Origin: Hymenobacter polaris
Lineage (GTDB): Bacteria > Bacteroidota > Bacteroidia > Cytophagales > Hymenobacteraceae
DNA length: 64,000 nucleotides
Direction: 5' to 3'
Assembly: GCF_012927305.1 (NCBI RefSeq)
Contig: NZ_JABBGH010000002.1
Coordinates: 186,001 to 250,000, forward strand
The position numbers and the translations under genes were made by a program. Positions within the stretch are counted from its first letter, which is position 1. Each line of letters starts with the position of its first letter. This document shows positions 48,264 through 56,859 of this stretch, piece after piece. Below the pieces are notes generated by a model. That model did not search any database. It had not been told where the DNA came from and saw only the letters and a program-made list of their open reading frames with translations.

Positions 48264-49748
48264 CTAATCGTATTGCAGCTTGGTTTCCACTACCCGCGCG
48301 GTGGCTTTATTGAAGGCCTCCACTAGCCAGCGCAGGGTGCGGGCGGCGTCGGGGTCGTCGAGGTTGGTTTTACCCACGGCGTCGTTCAGCTCGCCGCGCA
48401 GCACGTCGTCGGTCAGGCCTTTGTTGAAGAAGCCGGTGCTGATGGGCTTGTCGGCCACCATCTTGTTGAAGTCGGCCTCGTCGGGGTGCAGCGCGCCGAA
48501 GCGGCGCTCGTTAGTACCTAGCTCGCGCAGCCAGGCTTCATAGTCGGCCACAAAGGTGCTTAGCTCGGCTAGTGGGCCGGCCGTGGCGCCTAGGTGCTGC
48601 CCTAGGCCCCCACCCTTGTAAATAGGCGCACTTTTCTCGCTGGGCAAGTGCTGGCGGTAGTAGCGGGCGAAATAGTGGAACTGGATGAGCGGCCGAGCCA
48701 CCTCGCGGCGCAAGTTGGGCGGCAGCTGCCCAAAGTCGAAGGTCGGTCGGTCGTCCTTCAACCCAAACTCGTGGTAGGCGGGCGCGGCGCGGTCGAGCTG
48801 GCTGGCCGGCTGACCCAGGAAGTGCGGGATGGCCAGCGCCCCTAGTAGCTCCAGCAAGTGGGCCTGGTTGCGCTGCTCAGCCCGGCCGGGGTGGTTGGGC
48901 AGCGGCTGCCCGGCCTGGTCGCCGAGGTAGTAAATGGCCTCCAGCCCCTCCAGATTATCGGCGTAGTAGCTGAGCGCCGTTTTAGTCTTGGTGATGAAGG
49001 TATTGGAGTCGATGAAGTCTTGGCCGTTGCGCTTTTCCTCGGCCGAGGGCTGCTGCAGCTTGAAATAAGGCAGCAGCACCAGCGCCCCGGCCGGCACGGC
49101 GGCCCGCACCGACGGTTGGGGCAAGTCCACGGCCGGGTCACGCAGGTTCTTCACCAGCAGCGGGAAGCCCGCCGCGCCCGTGCCTCCGAAGATGCTGCTG
49201 ATGAAAAACACCCGGTCGTCGGGGTTCAGGCTCTGGGCCAGGTAGCGCATTTCCTTGGCTTGCACCAGTGAGTTGAGCACCACCGAGCCCACGTTGGGCG
49301 AGCCCCGGAAGCCGAGGTCGAGGCTGGCGTTGAGGCTATCGGGGGTGAAGAGCAGGTCGAGCAGGCCGCGCGTTTCCACACTCGCCTCCTGGTAGTGGAT
49401 GTAGTCCTTAAACGACTGGCTGATACCGCCGAAGTCGTACACAAAGGAGTTGCTAAGCTGCTCGGTGCCAGTGGTGTGCAGCTGCCCTAGGGTGGTGAGC
49501 TGCTGCCCAAAGAAGCCCTCGCCGCGCGGGTGCTGCCCGTCCTGATGCAGCGCGTCGTGAATGGCGGCGTAGCGACGCATCAGGGCCACGGTGCGGGTCA
49601 CGTCACCGTTCTGGGTGTCGGGGTCTACCAGTACGGGCACCACCTGGTCGCAGTCGGGCAGCTTGAGGCCGGCGGCCAGCAGCATTGTGAGCGAGCGCAG
49701 CACCCGGGCGCCAGTGCCGCCCACGGCGAAGATGAAAAGACGAGCCAC
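48264..49748 (-). CDS. Tubulin/FtsZ-like GTPase
   Basis: A 494-aa protein with a Rossmann-like N-terminus LFIFAVGGTGARVLRSLTML, VPVLVDPDTQNGD, and at about 185-192 the tubulin signature as SSIFGGTGAAGFPLLVKNL (GGTGxG loop binding the nucleotide phosphates). It is much longer than TubZ-type minimal proteins in its second half, which is helical and unrecognised. It resembles the bacterial FtsZ-like families found beside vWA and OmpA-type genes and proposed to remodel membranes. The start is GTG 49748: an in-frame TAA lies two codons upstream and the next Met would remove the first glycine loop. The 189-bp gap after it toward the ATPase gene holds no palindrome. Confidence 0.82.
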   Translation of the reverse strand: MARLFIFAVGGTGARVLRSLTMLLAAGLKLPDCDQVVPVLVDPDTQNGDVTRTVALMRRYAAIHDALHQDGQHPRGEGFFGQQLTTLGQLHTTGTEQLSNSFVYDFGGISQSFKDYIHYQEASVETRGLLDLLFTPDSLNASLDLGFRGSPNVGSVVLNSLVQAKEMRYLAQSLNPDDRVFFISSIFGGTGAAGFPLLVKNLRDPAVDLPQPSVRAAVPAGALVLLPYFKLQQPSAEEKRNGQDFIDSNTFITKTKTALSYYADNLEGLEAIYYLGDQAGQPLPNHPGRAEQRNQAHLLELLGALAIPHFLGQPASQLDRAAPAYHEFGLKDDRPTFDFGQLPPNLRREVARPLIQFHYFARYYRQHLPSEKSAPIYKGGGLGQHLGATAGPLAELSTFVADYEAWLRELGTNERRFGALHPDEADFNKMVADKPISTGFFNKGLTDDVLRGELNDAVGKTNLDDPDAARTLRWLVEAFNKATARVVETKLQYD

Positions 49749-49783
49749 AGGTTAGAAGGTGGAAATGTGGAAAGAATGTGGAT

Positions 49784-49956
49784 AATGTACTGATGTGGGG
49801 GGATGTAGAAAATGTAGAAATGGAACGTCATGCTGAGCTTGCCGAAGCATCTCTACCGCTTCACTAATTCTTGGCGTTAGGATTACTTACGCGGTAGAGA
49901 TGCTTCGACAAGCTCAGCATGACGTTCTATTTCTACATTCCCCACATCAGTACATT
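49784..49956. repeat. REP-like family A palindrome (copy 5) inside a longer nested palindrome
   Basis: The family A core (GGAACGTCATGCTGAGCTTG ... AAGCTCAGCATGACGTTC) is flanked by additional complementary arms: AATGTACTGATGTGGGG at the left (from 49784) and CCCCACATCAGTACATT at the right (to 49956), with GTAGAAA/TTTCTAC between. The total is about 173 bp, the longest palindrome in the window. Confidence 0.9.
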
Positions 49957-49960
49957 AGAA

Positions 49961-50371
49961 TTAAAAGGGCGTGCGGCGGGCGTGCGTCGAGCCCCACTTC
50001 AGGGCCAGCGAGAGCAGCGCGAACCAGAGCGGCGCAATCACCGTGTTCACGATGATGAAGTAGCGCAGGTAGGGGTCGGGAGTGGCGCCTAGGGCCAGGC
50101 TGCCGCGCCAAGCCAGCAGGGCGCCCAGGCCGGCCGCGCCCACCAGCACCAGCAGCCAGTGCTGGGGCCGGTACAGCCCCAGGTGGGTGAGGGGCGCAAT
50201 GCGGTAGTTGAAGATGTAGTAGAACACCAGCACCAGGGCCAGCGCTACCAGCAGCGTGTTGAAACCTACGGTATTAAAGATTTCAGCTTTGTAGAGGCCG
50301 TAGAGCGGCGTTTTGCGGTCGTAGAGCAGCCCGATGCTGATAGTGTAGAGACTGTTAAAGAATTGTTGCAT
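49961..50371 (-). CDS. Three-TM membrane protein of the operon, unknown family
   Basis: A 136-aa integral membrane protein: TM segments near FNTLLVALALVLVFYYIFNY, WLLVLVGAAGLGALLAW and YFIIVNTVIAPLWFALLSLA, with the N-terminal ~35 residues (MQQFFNSLYTISIGLLYDRK) amphipathic. No family recognised. The ATG lies 6 bp after the stop of the vWA-like lipoprotein gene, tight coupling that argues the two act together. Its stop sits 5 bp from the end of a long palindrome. Confidence 0.7.
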   Translation of the reverse strand: MQQFFNSLYTISIGLLYDRKTPLYGLYKAEIFNTVGFNTLLVALALVLVFYYIFNYRIAPLTHLGLYRPQHWLLVLVGAAGLGALLAWRGSLALGATPDPYLRYFIIVNTVIAPLWFALLSLALKWGSTHARRTPF

Positions 50372-50377
50372 CGCGGG

Positions 50378-51673
50378 TTAGCTGGCAGAAAGCGTGAAAG
50401 TGGCGGTGAACACGGGCGGGAGTTGAGCCGGAAACGCCTCGCGCACGCCGTTCAGTATTTCTTGCAGGCGGTAGGTGCGGGGCTGGGCGCCGGGCTGGTT
50501 GTCGTTTTCGGTGCTCCAGCGGCTCACCCAGGCCGGCACGCCCGGCGCGGGTAGCGCTAGCGTAAGCGTGGCCCCGCCCTTGGGCAGGGCGCTCAGGTGC
50601 AGGCGCAGGGCGTGGGTGTAGCCGTCGAGGCCGGGCGTGCCCCCTAGGGCCCGCACCGAGCCGGGCAGCAGCTGGGCCGCGCCGCCGGGCAAAGTCACGC
50701 GCAGGTTCTGGGCCAGGAAGGCTGGCTCGCGCCAAGCGGCCGGCAGCTGGCTGAGGTCGAGCGCCACCGTAAAGTCCACGCCCTCTTTCACATCCGATAC
50801 TTCCAGGCTGGTGCTGGCCTGCGCCCCGGCGTAGCTGATGGAGCCCGCGCCGCTGGGCGCCAGGGGACTGCCGGCCGTCACTTGCGTAAGCACCGCCGCG
50901 TAGGGCACCTGCTTGAAATTCAGGCCAAAGTAGGCTTGCTCGGCACTGTTGGCGCTGGCCGGCACTACCTCGTTGAGGTAGCGGCCCACGGCGGCGGGCG
51001 GCCCCAGCACCCACAGGTAGTAGGGCAGGGTGGCGCCCTTTAAGGTTTGCTGGCGGCGCGGCGTTTTGACGGCCGGGAAGTAGGTGCCGCTAAAGCGTGA
51101 GGTTTCGCCGAGCACCGCCACGGCCAGCTGGTTTTTAGTGGCGGCCGCCAGCGCGTCGGTGATGCGCACGTTCATCAGCGCCACGTCGGAGGGTTTGTCG
51201 GGGCCATAAATGAAGTCCGACGTCAGCACGCTCACCTTACTCGTGGCTCCGGGCAGGGCCAGCGTTTTTTCGAGCATCGTGGGTAGCTCGGTGCCGAGGG
51301 CTGCCTCACGGGTGTCGCCCTGCACTACGTCGCGGAAGTGCGCGTAGGGCACCGTCGTGGGCGCGTCCTTGCGCACCAGCCAGAAGCGCGCCTCCTGCAC
51401 CGCCGGGCTGCTGTGCGTGCGCGAGGCCAGCTGGCTCACCAGTTGCTGAAACGCCGTGGGCTGCTGGGCCGCCGTGGTCACGGGCATGAAGCCCTTCATG
51501 CCGCCCGATAGCTCCAGCAGCATGTTCACTTGCAGCGGCGCGGCTTTGGCGGCGGGCTTGGTGGCTGCCGGGGCCGGGGCAGTTTGGGTGGTGTCGGCAC
51601 TGTCGCCGCCGCAGCCGGCCAACAGTCCGCTGAACCCTAGGGTGAGAAGCGCGTGCGCAAGGGGTATCCGCAT
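50378..51673 (-). CDS. Lipoprotein with degenerate von Willebrand A-like domain
   Basis: A 431-aa lipoprotein: signal peptide MRIPLAHALLTLGFSGLLAGC (lipobox LAGC), a Thr/Pro/Ala linker, and from residue 48 a vWA-like domain. The strand-plus-loop LQVNMLLELSGGMKGFMPVT sits where vWA proteins have DxSxSM; here Asp is Glu and the second Ser is Gly, so metal binding is doubtful. KVSVLTSDFIYGPDKPSD resembles the later vWA strand with Thr/Ser and Asp. The last ~190 residues are beta-rich (SLEVSDVKEGVDFTVALDLS, LRVTLPGGAAQLLPGSV) and unrecognised. First gene of the operon by position; ATG 51673 is the only start with a signal peptide. Confidence 0.75.
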   Translation of the reverse strand: MRIPLAHALLTLGFSGLLAGCGGDSADTTQTAPAPAATKPAAKAAPLQVNMLLELSGGMKGFMPVTTAAQQPTAFQQLVSQLASRTHSSPAVQEARFWLVRKDAPTTVPYAHFRDVVQGDTREAALGTELPTMLEKTLALPGATSKVSVLTSDFIYGPDKPSDVALMNVRITDALAAATKNQLAVAVLGETSRFSGTYFPAVKTPRRQQTLKGATLPYYLWVLGPPAAVGRYLNEVVPASANSAEQAYFGLNFKQVPYAAVLTQVTAGSPLAPSGAGSISYAGAQASTSLEVSDVKEGVDFTVALDLSQLPAAWREPAFLAQNLRVTLPGGAAQLLPGSVRALGGTPGLDGYTHALRLHLSALPKGGATLTLALPAPGVPAWVSRWSTENDNQPGAQPRTYRLQEILNGVREAFPAQLPPVFTATFTLSAS

Positions 51674-51809
51674 AGGTGAAACCAGCTACTTGGTAGTAAC
51701 AACTACCGTTGAGGACGCAAGTAACAACTTTTCGCGTAAAGGGATGCGCGGGCTGACCCGATGGCCATGCCTATACTCAAGTAAATTCAGCGGTTGAAGC
51801 TACCCCCAC

Positions 51810-52238
51810 TTAGTTGATAAGCGGCCTTGAATCGGTCCGCAGGTGGAAGTCGAGGCGCACGGAATCGCCTTGGTAAACCCGCAAGGGTATATCGACGCGC
51901 ATCAGACCCGGCAGCCCCACTCGAAGCCGATGGCGCCCAGTAGTCAGCTTGAAGCTATAAGTGCCATCGGGTTGCGAGTTGAATAGAACGCCGTCAATGG
52001 CCAGCACCGCAAAGTTTTGGATGCCTCTAGCTATTGCTGGTGAATAACGGCTACCATCGGACTGCCGCTGGTCGATGGCTCCTGAAATAAGTGGCGCACT
52101 TGCTGGATTGTGGCTCTTAAAGCGCGTAAGCTCATAGGCCGGCGAGTAATTGGCCTTGGCTAAGCGCTGGGCACAACTGGCCCCTAGGCTTAGCAAAAAT
52201 GCGCTAACTAACGGGCAATAGGTAGAAACGCGGGACAT
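51810..52238 (-). CDS. Small exported protein, PEGA-like C-terminal part
   Basis: A 142-aa protein with an N-terminal signal (LVSAFLLSLGASCAQ; possible lipobox LGASC). The second half, FAVLAIDGVLFNSQPDGTYS followed by FKLTTGRHRLRVGLPG, resembles short PEGA-type beta domains found in bacterial surface proteins, but the match is weak. It is encoded between the SNF2 helicase gene (49 bp upstream) and the vWA-like lipoprotein gene (136 bp downstream), on the same strand. Function unknown. Confidence 0.6.
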   Translation of the reverse strand: MSRVSTYCPLVSAFLLSLGASCAQRLAKANYSPAYELTRFKSHNPASAPLISGAIDQRQSDGSRYSPAIARGIQNFAVLAIDGVLFNSQPDGTYSFKLTTGRHRLRVGLPGLMRVDIPLRVYQGDSVRLDFHLRTDSRPLIN

Positions 52239-52287
52239 AGTAACGAAGCCTTTTGAGCGGCAGGGCGTTAAACAGATGCCCCTAGGG

Positions 52288-55200
52288 CTACCCCAGCAGT
52301 TCCTCGATGTCCTCCCGCGTCAGCGACTTTATCACCGCTTCGTCGGTGGTTATCAGGTCGCTCACCAGTTGCAACTTGCGTTTTTGCAGGGCCAGGATTT
52401 TCTCCTCGACTGTGTTCTGGCTAATGAATTTGTAGACAAACACCGGGCGCTGCTGGCCGATGCGGTGGGCGCGGTCGATAGCCTGGGCTTCCACGGCGGG
52501 GTTCCACCAGGGGTCGAGGATGAACACGTAGTCGGCGGCGGTGAGGTTGAGGCCCACGCCGCCCGCCTTGAGGCTGATGAGGAAGATTTTGAGGTCGGGG
52601 TCGCGCTGAAAACGCTCCACCTCAGCCTGCCGGTCGCGGGTGTGGCCGTCGAGGTAGGCGTAGGGCAGCTGGCGCTCATCAAGGCCGGCGCGTACCAAAG
52701 CCAGGTGCTGCACAAACTGGCTAAACACCAGTACCTTGTGGCCCTCGCTGATGACGCTGCGCAGCATCCGCAGTATCTCGCGCATCTTGCCCGATTCGCC
52801 CTCGTAGGTATCGTCGGCCAGGCGCGGGTGGTTGGCAATCTGGCGCAGGCGGGTGAGGCCTTGCAGCAGCAGCAACTGGGTGCCGCCAGCCGGCGTGGGG
52901 GCGTGGCCCTCCAGGCTCTCTAGTATCTTGTTGCGGTAGAAGCTCTTGGTTTCCTCGTAAAACTGGGCTTGCTCCTCGGTGAGCGGGCAGTAGCTGAGGT
53001 GCTCGGTTTTGGCGGGCAGCTCGCTGGCTACCTGCGCCTTGTGGCGGCGCAGCACGAAGGGCTTGATGAGGGCGTGCAGCTTGCGGGTGCGGCCCTCGTC
53101 CTGGTTCTTCTCGATGGGTTTCACGAACTCCTTGCGGAAGAACGCCTGCGTGCCCAGCAAGCCGGGGTTGATGAACGACATCTGGCTCCAGAGGTCCATC
53201 GTGCTGTTTTCTACCGGCGTGCCCGTCAGAATGAGGCGGTGCCGCGCCCGCAGCTGGCGCACGGCCTGCGCCGTGGTCGAGCCGGGGTTTTTGATGGCCT
53301 GCGACTCGTCCAGAATCACGTAGTCGAAGTAGTAGGAGGCCAGCAGCTCGGTATCCAGCCGCACGATGCCGTAGCTGGTCAGCACGATGTCGTAGTCGGC
53401 AAACTGCGCCGCGTTTTTATCGCGGTATGTACCAGTGTACACCAGCAGGCGCAGGCTGGGCGTGAACTTGCGCGCCTCCGCCATCCAGTTGTAAACCAGC
53501 GAGGTAGGCAGCACCAGCAGCGAGGCCGCGCCCTGGCTGGCGCCGCTTTCCTGGCGCTCGAGCAGCATGGCCAGCGTCTGCAAGGTCTTGCCAAGCCCCA
53601 TGTCGTCGGCCAAGCAGGCGCCCAGCTGGTAGTCTTGGGCAAAGCGCAGCCAGTTGTAGCCCGCGTGCTGGTAGGGGCGCAGGGTGCCGCGCAGGCCCAC
53701 GGGCAGCGGGCGCTCCTCCACTACGGCAAAGTCGCGCAGCTTTTCCAGCCGGCGCGTTAGCGTCACGGTGGCCAGGTTCTCGTTTTCCAGGTCCGTTACC
53801 AGGGCCAGGTGGTGGCGGCGCAGGGCCAGGGGCTGGCCTTCGCCGTTTTCTTCAGCAAAAGCAAACAGCTCCAGGTAGTCCGTGAACCACTCGTCGGGAA
53901 TGAAGGCGACCTGGCCGTTGGGCAGGCGGTACTCGCGGCGGCGCTGCAAAATGTAGGGCCGCAGCCGAATAAACGGCACCGCGTACTCGCCAAACCACAC
54001 CGTGCCGCGCACGTCGAACCAGTCGCCGCGCTCCTCAATGCCCACCTCTACCCGCACCGGGCCAATGAAGTAGTCCTGGCTGGCCGTGTCGCTGCCCTGC
54101 ACCTGGAAGCCCAGCTCGCCTAGGGCCGGCGCGTGGTCGTGCAGCCACTTAAAGGCCTCGGCCTTAGGTAGGGAGGTGTGGCCCTCGGCGTCGAGGGGCA
54201 GGCCGCGTTGGCGCAACTCCTCAGCGCGGTTGTTTTCCTCTTTGGCCGAGCGCAGCAGGCGCCGAAAAATGTATGAGTCGCCGTCTTCCTCCAGCTGCAC
54301 GCTCATGGCGCGGGGCGGCGTCAGGGGCAGGTCGTAGGCCCCGTAGCGGAAGGTGAGGCTGAAAAACAGCGGGGCCTCGTCGGTGCCCGCGCCGGGCACT
54401 ACCAGGGGCTTGGGCAGCGGCACCCGCCCGCGGCGCGGCGGGCCGGGCGGGCGCACGGGCACCGCCGCCGCGGCCGCCGTGAGGGCCGCCGGCGGCACGT
54501 CCGAAAACGTGAGGTGGGGCCGCGCAATGTAGCGCTCGGTGCGAATGTCGAAGCCCCGCGCGTGCACGTCGAACGACTCCATGAGCGGGGCCACGAACTT
54601 CTGGAAGTAGCTCTTTTCCACGGCCCTCGGCACTACCACAAACTTCTTGTTCAGAAACGGCAGCAGCTTGCGCCCGTCGATGGCGTGGCGGAAGTGGTAG
54701 AGCACCGTGTCAAGCAGCAGCCAGGCCGGCTGCTGGCACACCAGCACGGCATTTTTAAACTGAAAATCCAGCTTTTGATTCTGGTACTGGATGGTGGGGA
54801 AGTAGTGCGTGCCCTCCTCGTTGCGCCGGAAGTGAAACAGCACCGACGCCGGCGCCTCGGCCAGCGACAGCTCGCGCCAGGTGGGCTCGCCGTCGCGCCC
54901 CATCACGAAGACGTGCTTGCCCTGCAGCCCCGCCAGCAGCTTGCCTAGCCGGCTTTGCACGTAGCGGCTAATGGCTTCTTGTAGCGGCTTATCGCCCTTG
55001 TCGGGGTTGTAGGTTTTGAGGAAAAACTCGGCCGTGGTGATTTTGCGGGGCCAAAACTCCTTTACCACCGCATCCTGCTGCAGCTCGTCGCAAAGCTTAA
55101 TCAGCTCGTAATCGTCGGGCTCTAGGCCGGCGGCAAACTCGGGCGCGTTCTTGCTCGACACCATCTGGTGTTGCAAGGTGAGCTGCCCGCGCGCACTAAG

Positions 55201-55293
55201 CTGTACTACGTGCGCCGTAAACAGATGACCCAGATACTCGTGCGCAAACAGCGAGTAAACTAATTGAAAGGGTAGCGTAGTGGAAACATTCAT
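52288..55293 (-). CDS. SNF2/SWI2-family DEAD/H-box helicase
   Basis: A 1001-aa double-stranded DNA translocase. The N-terminal ~470 residues are a variable helicase-associated region. The ATPase core follows: GYNWLRFAQDYQLGACLADD, Walker A in MGLGKTLQTLA (Lys near 568), Walker B DESQ in VILDESQAIKN (near 661), LILTGTPVENS, and in the second RecA domain KVLVFSQFVQHLALV, LISLKAGGVGLNLT, DPWWNPAVEAQAIDRAHRIG. No Mrr or HNH nuclease domain is visible, unlike ZorD. Very similar stand-alone proteins are widespread in Bacteroidota, so a link to the motor operon downstream is only suggested by position and strand. Confidence 0.92.
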   Translation of the reverse strand: MNVSTTLPFQLVYSLFAHEYLGHLFTAHVVQLSARGQLTLQHQMVSSKNAPEFAAGLEPDDYELIKLCDELQQDAVVKEFWPRKITTAEFFLKTYNPDKGDKPLQEAISRYVQSRLGKLLAGLQGKHVFVMGRDGEPTWRELSLAEAPASVLFHFRRNEEGTHYFPTIQYQNQKLDFQFKNAVLVCQQPAWLLLDTVLYHFRHAIDGRKLLPFLNKKFVVVPRAVEKSYFQKFVAPLMESFDVHARGFDIRTERYIARPHLTFSDVPPAALTAAAAAVPVRPPGPPRRGRVPLPKPLVVPGAGTDEAPLFFSLTFRYGAYDLPLTPPRAMSVQLEEDGDSYIFRRLLRSAKEENNRAEELRQRGLPLDAEGHTSLPKAEAFKWLHDHAPALGELGFQVQGSDTASQDYFIGPVRVEVGIEERGDWFDVRGTVWFGEYAVPFIRLRPYILQRRREYRLPNGQVAFIPDEWFTDYLELFAFAEENGEGQPLALRRHHLALVTDLENENLATVTLTRRLEKLRDFAVVEERPLPVGLRGTLRPYQHAGYNWLRFAQDYQLGACLADDMGLGKTLQTLAMLLERQESGASQGAASLLVLPTSLVYNWMAEARKFTPSLRLLVYTGTYRDKNAAQFADYDIVLTSYGIVRLDTELLASYYFDYVILDESQAIKNPGSTTAQAVRQLRARHRLILTGTPVENSTMDLWSQMSFINPGLLGTQAFFRKEFVKPIEKNQDEGRTRKLHALIKPFVLRRHKAQVASELPAKTEHLSYCPLTEEQAQFYEETKSFYRNKILESLEGHAPTPAGGTQLLLLQGLTRLRQIANHPRLADDTYEGESGKMREILRMLRSVISEGHKVLVFSQFVQHLALVRAGLDERQLPYAYLDGHTRDRQAEVERFQRDPDLKIFLISLKAGGVGLNLTAADYVFILDPWWNPAVEAQAIDRAHRIGQQRPVFVYKFISQNTVEEKILALQKRKLQLVSDLITTDEAVIKSLTREDIEELLG

Positions 55294-55415
55294 AACCAGG
55301 CACGGGAAGCGTGCAAGTTAGCTATACTAGCTATTTCCCCAAGCGGTTGAGGTTAAGGAGTAGTGCGTACTAAGCAGTAGGCAAGTTCGTTACCCCCAAT
55401 GCACCGCCCGCTACC

Positions 55416-56648
55416 CTACAGGTTCTCCCGAATTTGCATGCGGCCCGCATTCAGGGCCGGGCGAATGCTGACCCCTAGGGTAATGGAGATGATGGCCAGC
55501 GAGATAAAGAAGATATCCAGCGGCTGCATCTTCACCGGGTACGAGTCGATGACGCTCGTGGCCATGCCCATCTTTACGAGGTGGAAGGTTTGCTGCACCC
55601 AGCAGATGGCCACCCCAAATACCAGGCCCGCCACCGCGCCCACCAGCGCCACAATGGCGCCCACCAGCAAGAAGGCCTCCCGAATAAGCTTCTCGGTGGC
55701 CCCAATAGCTTGCAGCACGGCAATATCTTTCTTCTTATCAATCACCAGCATCGAGAGCGAGAAGAAGATGTTGAGCGAGGCAATGAGCAGGATAAAGGCG
55801 AAGGTGATGAACACGAACAGCTTCTCAATCTTGATGGCCTTGAGCAAGCTCACGTGCTGCTCGTCGGAGTCGAGCACGGTGAAACTGGGCCCTAGGCGCT
55901 CGCGCAGGTCGGCCTGCACCGCGCTCAGCTTAAAGCTCTTGCCTACGTGCACGTAGAAGGCCGTGCGGCGCGGGCCGTAGCCCAGCAGCCGCTGCGCAAA
56001 GCTGAGGGGCACAAACAGATAGCTGTCGTCGAGGTGCTGCTCGATGCGAAAGACGCCGCCGGCCACAATATTTTCCTCGTTGAAGGCCTTGTCGGGGTTG
56101 AAGCTGAGCGTTTTGCGGCCCGGCTCCTGGTGCGGATACAGCAGGTGCAGGGGGGCTAGGCGGTTGTCGAGCGTGATGCCCAACTCTTGCTGCACGCCCT
56201 GGCCCACCAAGGCAAACTCCTCGTCGCCGCGCTGCAGGCGGTGGTCGCCAGCCACTAGGTTCGAATCCACTGGAATTTGGCCGAAGTAGTTGCCCGACAG
56301 GCCGCGCATCTTCACCACCATCTGCCGGTCGTGGTATTGCAGCAGGGCGTTGTCCTCAATTACCTCCGTAAGCAGGGCCACGCCGGGCGCGTTCTGCACC
56401 TTGTTCAGCAACAAGGTATTGACAGGGAAGGACTTGCCGGTGCGGGCCGTAATCACCAAATCGGGGTCGCTTTTGCCGTAGAGCGAGCGCACGAGGTCTT
56501 CCAGCCCGTTGAACACCGAGAGCACGATAATGAGCGCCGCCGTGCCCACCGCCACGCCCACCATCGAAATGTTGGAAATGATGGTAATGATGTTGCGCTT
56601 CTTCTTCGAGAGAAAATAGCGCTGCGCAATGAGAAGAGGTACGTTCAC
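55416..56648 (-). CDS. LolC/LolE-type ABC transporter permease (FtsX family)
   Basis: A 410-aa inner-membrane permease: TM1 near NISMVGVAVGTAALIIVLSV after the typical IAQRYFLSKKKRNIITIISN, a large periplasmic domain (about 50-255) with MRGLSGNYFG, then three TM helices in FITFAFILLIASLNIFFSLS, VGAIVALVGAVAGLVFGVAI and IFFISLAIISITLGVSI. The cytoplasmic loop IDKKKDIAVLQAIGATEKLI is the coupling helix for the ATPase. The family moves lipoproteins from the inner to the outer membrane. The ATPase partner is not next to it. ATG 56648 begins the N-terminal arm. Confidence 0.88.
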   Translation of the reverse strand: MNVPLLIAQRYFLSKKKRNIITIISNISMVGVAVGTAALIIVLSVFNGLEDLVRSLYGKSDPDLVITARTGKSFPVNTLLLNKVQNAPGVALLTEVIEDNALLQYHDRQMVVKMRGLSGNYFGQIPVDSNLVAGDHRLQRGDEEFALVGQGVQQELGITLDNRLAPLHLLYPHQEPGRKTLSFNPDKAFNEENIVAGGVFRIEQHLDDSYLFVPLSFAQRLLGYGPRRTAFYVHVGKSFKLSAVQADLRERLGPSFTVLDSDEQHVSLLKAIKIEKLFVFITFAFILLIASLNIFFSLSMLVIDKKKDIAVLQAIGATEKLIREAFLLVGAIVALVGAVAGLVFGVAICWVQQTFHLVKMGMATSVIDSYPVKMQPLDIFFISLAIISITLGVSIRPALNAGRMQIRENL

Positions 56649-56664
56649 AGAATCACGGATTACG

Positions 56665-56844
56665 CGGATTTAAACGGATTGCACGGATTTTGTGGACGAC
56701 TTTACCTTGCTTGTGGCATCGCCTAGGGCGCAGCGCGGGGAGTACAACTGGTTTTGGCGGCTACCGGCCCGGCTGCGCCTCAACCCGGCGGCTGTGCTTT
56801 ACGAATTTTACGTCCACAAAATCCGTGCAATCCGTTTAAATCCG
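56665..56844. repeat. Family C inverted repeat, 34-bp perfect arms
   Basis: 56665-56698 (CGGATTTAAACGGATTGCAC then GGATTTTGTGGACG) and 56811-56844 are exact reverse complements, separated by 112 nt. It lies between the permease start and the methyltransferase stop on the same strand. The loop holds no gene. Confidence 0.92.
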
Positions 56845-56859
56845 TGCTAATCAGTGGTC

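Noticed and set aside
41433-49956. Possible CRISPR array from the repeated GCTGAGC...GCTTCGGC sequences
   Set aside because: The repeats are long palindromes 1.3-5 kb apart with genes between them, not short direct repeats with regular spacers, and no cas genes are present.
40729-55293. A complete Zorya defence system
   Set aside because: ZorA- and ZorB-like proteins and a SNF2 helicase are present, but there is no ZorC, the helicase lacks the ZorD nuclease features, and the tubulin-like, actin-like and vWA-like genes are not part of Zorya.
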